Assembly: GCA_007125835.1 (NCBI GenBank)
Contig: SLCJ01000145.1
Coordinates: 1 to 7,918, forward strand
Direction: 5' to 3'
Source: Verrucomicrobiales bacterium
GTDB lineage: Bacteria > Verrucomicrobiota > Verrucomicrobiia > Verrucomicrobiales > SLCJ01
DNA: 7,918 nucleotides
The position numbers and the translations under genes are program-made. This document shows positions 6,765 to 7,918 of the stretch, one piece after another. A model generated the notes under the pieces. It was not told the origin of the DNA. It saw only the letters and a program-made list of their open reading frames with translations, and made no database searches. Every line of letters starts with the position of its first letter. Position 1 is the stretch's first letter.

Positions 6765-6797
6765 GCAAGGGGGGATTTCCGGTTTCACATTACGCGC
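6765..6797. promoter_or_regulatory. 33-bp divergent gap between amidase and ymdB
   Basis: Both genes must be transcribed outwards from here, but 33 bp cannot hold two separate full promoters with leaders. At least one promoter must lie inside the opposing gene, or the transcripts have almost no leader. A G6 run (6769-6774) is the only purine-rich stretch. It is about 23 bases from the ymdB start, too far for a ribosome site. No sigma-70 boxes could be assigned. Confidence 0.4.
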
Positions 6798-7595
6798 ATG
6801 TCAAATCTGCGCGTGCTTTTCCTCGGCGATGTGGTGGGCGAACCCGGCCGCAAAGCCTTGTCCAAACACTTGAAAGAAATCAAGGCGCGGGAGGAAATCG
6901 ATTTCGTCTACGCAAATGGAGAAAACGCCGCCGGCGGACGCGGCATCACACCCAAAATCGCCATCGAAATGCTGCGCGCCGGCGTCGCCGTCATCACCCT
7001 CGGCGACCACGTCTGGGACCAGGCCGAAATCATCCCCCACTTCGAAACAGAACCCCGCCTGCTCCGCCCCATCAATTTTCCACCAGGCACACCAGGCCGC
7101 GGCAGCGTTGTTCTCGATTGCGGCGATACCCGCGTCGCAGTGCTCAATGTCCAGGGCCGGACCTTCATGCACTCCTTCGCCGAAAACCCGTTCCTCGCCG
7201 CACAGCAAGAAACCAAACGCCTGCGCGAAGAAGAAAACGCCACTGTGATCCTCGTCGATTTCCACGCCGAGGCCACATCCGAAAAAATCGCCATGGGGTG
7301 GCACCTCGATGGCATCGCCTCTCTCGTCGCCGGCACCCACACCCACGTCGCCACCGCCGACGAACGCATCCTCCCAAACGGCACCGCCTTCATCTGCGAT
7401 GTCGGCATGTGCGGACCCGTCGATTCCGTGCTCGGACGCCGCTGGCAACCCATCGTCCAACGCTTCCTCACCGGCATGCCCGCCCGCTTCCCCGTCGCCT
7501 CCGGCCCCGTCGCCCTCAATGGCGTCCTCGCCGATATCGACAGCCTAACCGGCCGCGCCACCGCCATTCGCCGCTTCCGCCACGAAATCCCCTGA
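6798..7595 (+). CDS. ymdB: YmdB/TIGR00282-family metallophosphoesterase
   Basis: Characterised members are dinuclear-metal phosphodiesterases acting on 2',3'-cyclic nucleotides; Bacillus YmdB affects biofilm formation and motility. The 265-aa length is typical. Motifs in order: FLGDVVGEPGR (8-18, metal ligand Asp11), YANGENAAGG (38-47, Glu42 and Asn43), TLGDHVWDQ (67-75), VDFHAEATSEK (153-163, His156), and GTHTHVATAD (179-188, His181 and His183). The third motif normally reads GNH; here Asn is replaced by Asp70, at a metal ligand. The ATG at 6798 is chosen because the family begins with a short basic lead into VLFLGD. The frame stays open far upstream, opposite the amidase gene, but that part is not protein-like. 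No Shine-Dalgarno is visible. Nucleotide specificity cannot be read from sequence. Confidence 0.92.
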   Translation: MSNLRVLFLGDVVGEPGRKALSKHLKEIKAREEIDFVYANGENAAGGRGITPKIAIEMLRAGVAVITLGDHVWDQAEIIPHFETEPRLLRPINFPPGTPGRGSVVLDCGDTRVAVLNVQGRTFMHSFAENPFLAAQQETKRLREEENATVILVDFHAEATSEKIAMGWHLDGIASLVAGTHTHVATADERILPNGTAFICDVGMCGPVDSVLGRRWQPIVQRFLTGMPARFPVASGPVALNGVLADIDSLTGRATAIRRFRHEIP

Positions 7596-7681
7596 GCCAT
7601 TGGTTTTTCAGCGTCCATATCCTTCCCACCCCACATCCACAACCAGAAATCCACATTCATCATTCGGCAATTTCCCCGTTG
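7596..7681. other. Spacer after ymdB
   Basis: This stretch is less GC-rich than its neighbours and has C/A-rich tracts on the plus strand. It carries no gene I can support and no clear terminator. Only a 4-bp stem can form near the ymdB stop (CTGA/TCAG flanking GGTTTTT). It leads directly into the heptamer array. Confidence 0.5.
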
Positions 7682-7758
7682 ACCGATCACCGATCACCGA
7701 TCACCGATCACCGATCACCGATCACCGATCACCGAGCGCCGAGCGCCGAGCGCGGAGC
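7682..7758. repeat. Heptanucleotide tandem repeat (minisatellite)
   Basis: Eleven consecutive 7-bp units are present: seven identical ACCGATC (7682-7730), then ACCGAGC, GCCGAGC, GCCGAGC and GCGGAGC (7731-7758). The array changes stepwise from an AT-containing to a GC-only version, as expected of replication slippage with point changes. Because 7 is not a multiple of 3, loss or gain of one unit shifts any frame crossing it. The unit resembles in kind the heptameric STRR repeats known from cyanobacterial genomes; I do not claim homology. Confidence 0.9.
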
Positions 7759-7918
7759 GCAACCGAAACACCGCGCGAGCGCCTCAGCTCCTCGCCGCCC
7801 CGATCCCCAGAACCACTGCTGACCCGCAGCCCGCGCCGCCGCCGCCAGGCTTGCCGCACTTCCTGCCACCCGCCAATAAAGCCGTCCATACCCACTCATC
7901 ACCCGCTCCCATTCCTCC
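7729..7918 (-). CDS. C-terminal end of an unidentified protein (possible)
   Basis: On the minus strand one frame is open from the right edge to a TGA at 7729-7731, inside the heptamer array, giving 62 residues. The part outside the array has segments such as EEWERVMSGYGRLYWRV and AGQQWFWG, with a mixed composition that looks more protein-like than the other two minus frames. One of those is closed within six codons. The last dozen or so residues would be encoded by the GC-rich repeat units, so repeat changes would alter the C-terminus. It would be convergent with ymdB. I recognise no family, and an accidental open frame in GC-rich DNA remains possible. Confidence 0.35.
   Translation of the reverse strand, partial: EEWERVMSGYGRLYWRVAGSAASLAAAARAAGQQWFWGSGRRGAEALARCFGCAPRSALGAR

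Noticed and set aside
6769..6775. GGGGGGA as a ymdB ribosome site
   Set aside because: It lies about 22 bases before the start codon, too far for Shine-Dalgarno pairing.
5184..6797. A 538-codon upstream extension of the ymdB frame
   Set aside because: It lies opposite the amidase gene, is rich in His, Pro and Arg without family motifs, and YmdB proteins start at the MSNLR position with a normal length of about 265 aa.
6801..7690. 219- and 260-aa minus-strand frames opposite ymdB
   Set aside because: Both mirror ymdB, which has its full set of metal motifs; neither antisense product resembles a known protein.
7682..7758. CRISPR array
   Set aside because: The 7-bp units are directly adjacent with no spacers, so this is a tandem repeat.

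Overview
The window is about 60% GC and looks like ordinary chromosomal DNA of a free-living heterotrophic bacterium. I favour Verrucomicrobiota, from the style of the DnaN and DnaA sequences, the presence of a YmdB-type phosphodiesterase and the scarcity of Shine-Dalgarno sites. That placement is inference; no rRNA or other decisive marker is present.

Layout. Positions 1-224 (minus) hold the N-terminus of the replication clamp DnaN. A 213-bp spacer with a perfect 10-bp hairpin and a short 9-bp tandem repeat separates it from dnaA (438-1823, minus). A 380-bp or longer region upstream of dnaA contains no convincing gene. It holds a candidate dnaA promoter, a leader with two competing stem pairings, a G8 run and an A/T palindrome. 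Rightwards from it run a six-helix membrane protein (2272-2919) and a family-2 polyphosphate kinase (2916-3791), joined by an ATGA stop/start overlap. They converge on a Glu/Leu/Phe/Val-type glutamate dehydrogenase (3823-5247, minus), whose stop codon lies inside a perfect hairpin. Upstream of it, in the same direction, is a secreted Amidase_3-type peptidoglycan amidase (5307-6764, minus). This gene is divergent, with only 33 bp between starts, from a YmdB/TIGR00282-type metallophosphoesterase (6798-7595, plus). The right end carries an 11-unit heptanucleotide tandem repeat and probably the C-terminus of an unidentified minus-strand gene.

Function. dnaA and dnaN are the replication initiator and sliding clamp in the common bacterial order. 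The other genes are housekeeping: polyphosphate/nucleotide energy exchange, nitrogen-carbon metabolism, wall remodelling and signalling or RNA-linked phosphodiesterase activity. I see no mobile element, CRISPR array, tRNA or rRNA, and no clear undescribed multi-gene system. The best leads are the structured, repeat-flanked dnaA locus, the membrane protein coupled to PPK2, the Asn-to-Asp change in the YmdB metal site, and the strong strand-wide C-over-G bias that ignores gene direction.
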